Both the position numbers and the translations under genes were made by a program. Below are positions 5,020 through 5,769 of a stretch of 5,769 nucleotides of DNA, one piece after another. Source of the DNA: Sulfurimonas sp. (GTDB taxonomy: Bacteria; Campylobacterota; Campylobacteria; Campylobacterales; Sulfurimonadaceae); NCBI GenBank assembly GCA_003978475.1, contig QNZR01000073.1:1-5769 (forward strand). Direction: 5' to 3'. The notes beneath the pieces were generated by a model. It was not told the DNA's origin, ran no database searches, and saw only the letters and a program-made list of their open reading frames with translations. The stretch's first letter is position 1. The number at the start of each line of letters is the position of its first letter.

Positions 5020-5769
5020 TCAGTCCTTTGTGATATGTTGTACCGGTTCACCTAAAAAGTAACCCTGAAAGCCGTTGATATCAAGCTCTTTTGCCTTGTC
5101 ATACACCGCTTGGGAGTGAATAAATTCCGCAATGACATCAATATTGAGTTCTTTGGAAAAGTTGGCAATGGTCTTGGCAATCACATACGATTTTTCATTG
5201 GTATCGATCTCTCTGATAAGTGAACCATCTATTTTAATGAAATCTGGTTTAAGTTCCATTAAATATGAAAAATTTGAGTAGCCGCTTCCAAAATCATCCA
5301 GAGCAATACGTACCCCAAGCGCCTTCATCTCATCAATAAAATGTTTAATCAGTTCAAAGTTATCAATACTTTCACTCTCGACAATTTCCAAAATAAGGTT
5401 TTGTGCCATTTTTTTGGAGTGAATGAGCTTTTTAAGGTAGGAAATGATTTTTTCATTGGAGATATCTTCGTAAGAGAGGTTGAGTGAAAATGAGGTCGGG
5501 GTGCCTTCAAAGACATCAAAAGCTTTGCGTATCATGACTTTGGTGAGCTCGGCGTAGTAACGGGTTTTTTTAATGCCCTCAATGAAAAAATTGGGGGTGA
5601 TGATGTCACCTTCATTCGTAATAATTCGGGCGAGACACTCATAGGTCACTTCTGCGTTAGATTTAATGATGGGCTGGAAAAAAGGAACTAAACGGTCTTC
5701 TTTCAGGGCTGATTTAACCAATTTCACGGCATCGATGTCTTGTTGATAATGCTTTTCAAGTGAAATATC
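5020..5769 (-). CDS. EAL-domain cyclic-di-GMP phosphodiesterase, C-terminal part (5' end outside window)
   Basis: The frame is open to the window edge, giving 249 residues. The GTG at 5725-5727 is internal, because in-frame coding (DISLEKHYQQDIDA) continues before it. EAL domains hydrolyse cyclic-di-GMP to pGpG. Residues numbered from the window edge: FFQPI (20-24), YECLARI in the EAL position (43-49, Glu44 kept, Ala replaced by Cys), NLS (97-99), EIVES (128-132), DDFGSGYS (158-165), KID (179-181), AEF (214-216), QGYFLGEP (235-242). The metal-binding acidic residues, the lysine and the loop-6 motif are present, so activity is likely. The usual EGVE is EFIH, losing its second Glu. The short linker at the N-terminal edge resembles GGDEF-EAL junctions, so a GGDEF or sensor domain may lie upstream. 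It is probably the upstream partner of lemA in one transcript. Confidence 0.9.
   Translation of the reverse strand, partial: DISLEKHYQQDIDAVKLVKSALKEDRLVPFFQPIIKSNAEVTYECLARIITNEGDIITPNFFIEGIKKTRYYAELTKVMIRKAFDVFEGTPTSFSLNLSYEDISNEKIISYLKKLIHSKKMAQNLILEIVESESIDNFELIKHFIDEMKALGVRIALDDFGSGYSNFSYLMELKPDFIKIDGSLIREIDTNEKSYVIAKTIANFSKELNIDVIAEFIHSQAVYDKAKELDINGFQGYFLGEPVQHITKD

Larger units (their letters stand above)
2177..5769 (-). other. probable five-gene operon: EAL, lemA, DUF3137, ytfJ-type, EI24
   Basis: All five genes lie on the minus strand, with junctions of +2, -4 (ATGA), -4 (ATGA) and -1 (TAATG) bases. Each ribosome site that can be seen lies inside the preceding gene. No promoter-sized gap exists between them, so the transcript must start upstream of the window or inside a gene. 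The membrane layout runs from a cytoplasmic EAL domain through three membrane proteins to a secreted one. Confidence 0.85.

Overview
The window looks like chromosomal DNA of a Campylobacterota bacterium, probably a free-living sulfur- or hydrogen-oxidising relative of Sulfurimonas, Sulfuricurvum or Sulfurovum. This is inferred from protein style, dense packing, overlapping start/stop codons, a moderate G+C content (judged by eye) and a promoter with the T-run plus TATAAT form typical of the phylum. I see no mobile element, tRNA, rRNA or CRISPR array. Both window ends cut through genes.

Left part (1-2113). The 3' end of a TtcA-type tRNA thiolation gene (+) converges, with a 7-base gap, on a small cytoplasmic helical protein of unknown function (-). 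That gene is divergent from a yigZ/IMPACT-family gene (+), and the 76-base space between them holds overlapping -10 boxes on both strands. Downstream of yigZ is a membrane-anchored DUF4230-type protein (+). It has its own TATAAT box, which lies inside an 8-bp inverted repeat that also covers the yigZ stop codon. Near their 3' ends, yigZ and the DUF4230 gene share a 27-base block (25/27 identical) read in the same frame.

Right part (2177-5769). Five minus-strand genes are packed as one apparent operon, in transcription order: an EAL-domain cyclic-di-GMP phosphodiesterase (5' end outside the window), LemA, a DUF3137 membrane protein, a YtfJ-type periplasmic thioredoxin-fold protein without active-site cysteines, and an EI24/CysZ-type integral membrane protein. 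Junctions are +2, -4, -4 and -1 bases, so translation is probably coupled throughout. LemA next to DUF3137 is a familiar pairing. The addition of an EAL protein, a periplasmic YtfJ protein and an EI24 protein gives a compact set covering cytoplasm, inner membrane and periplasm. Its function is not known to me, and it is the best candidate here for an undescribed envelope-associated system linked to cyclic-di-GMP.

The convergent junctions at 268-274 and 2114-2176 show no convincing intrinsic terminator.
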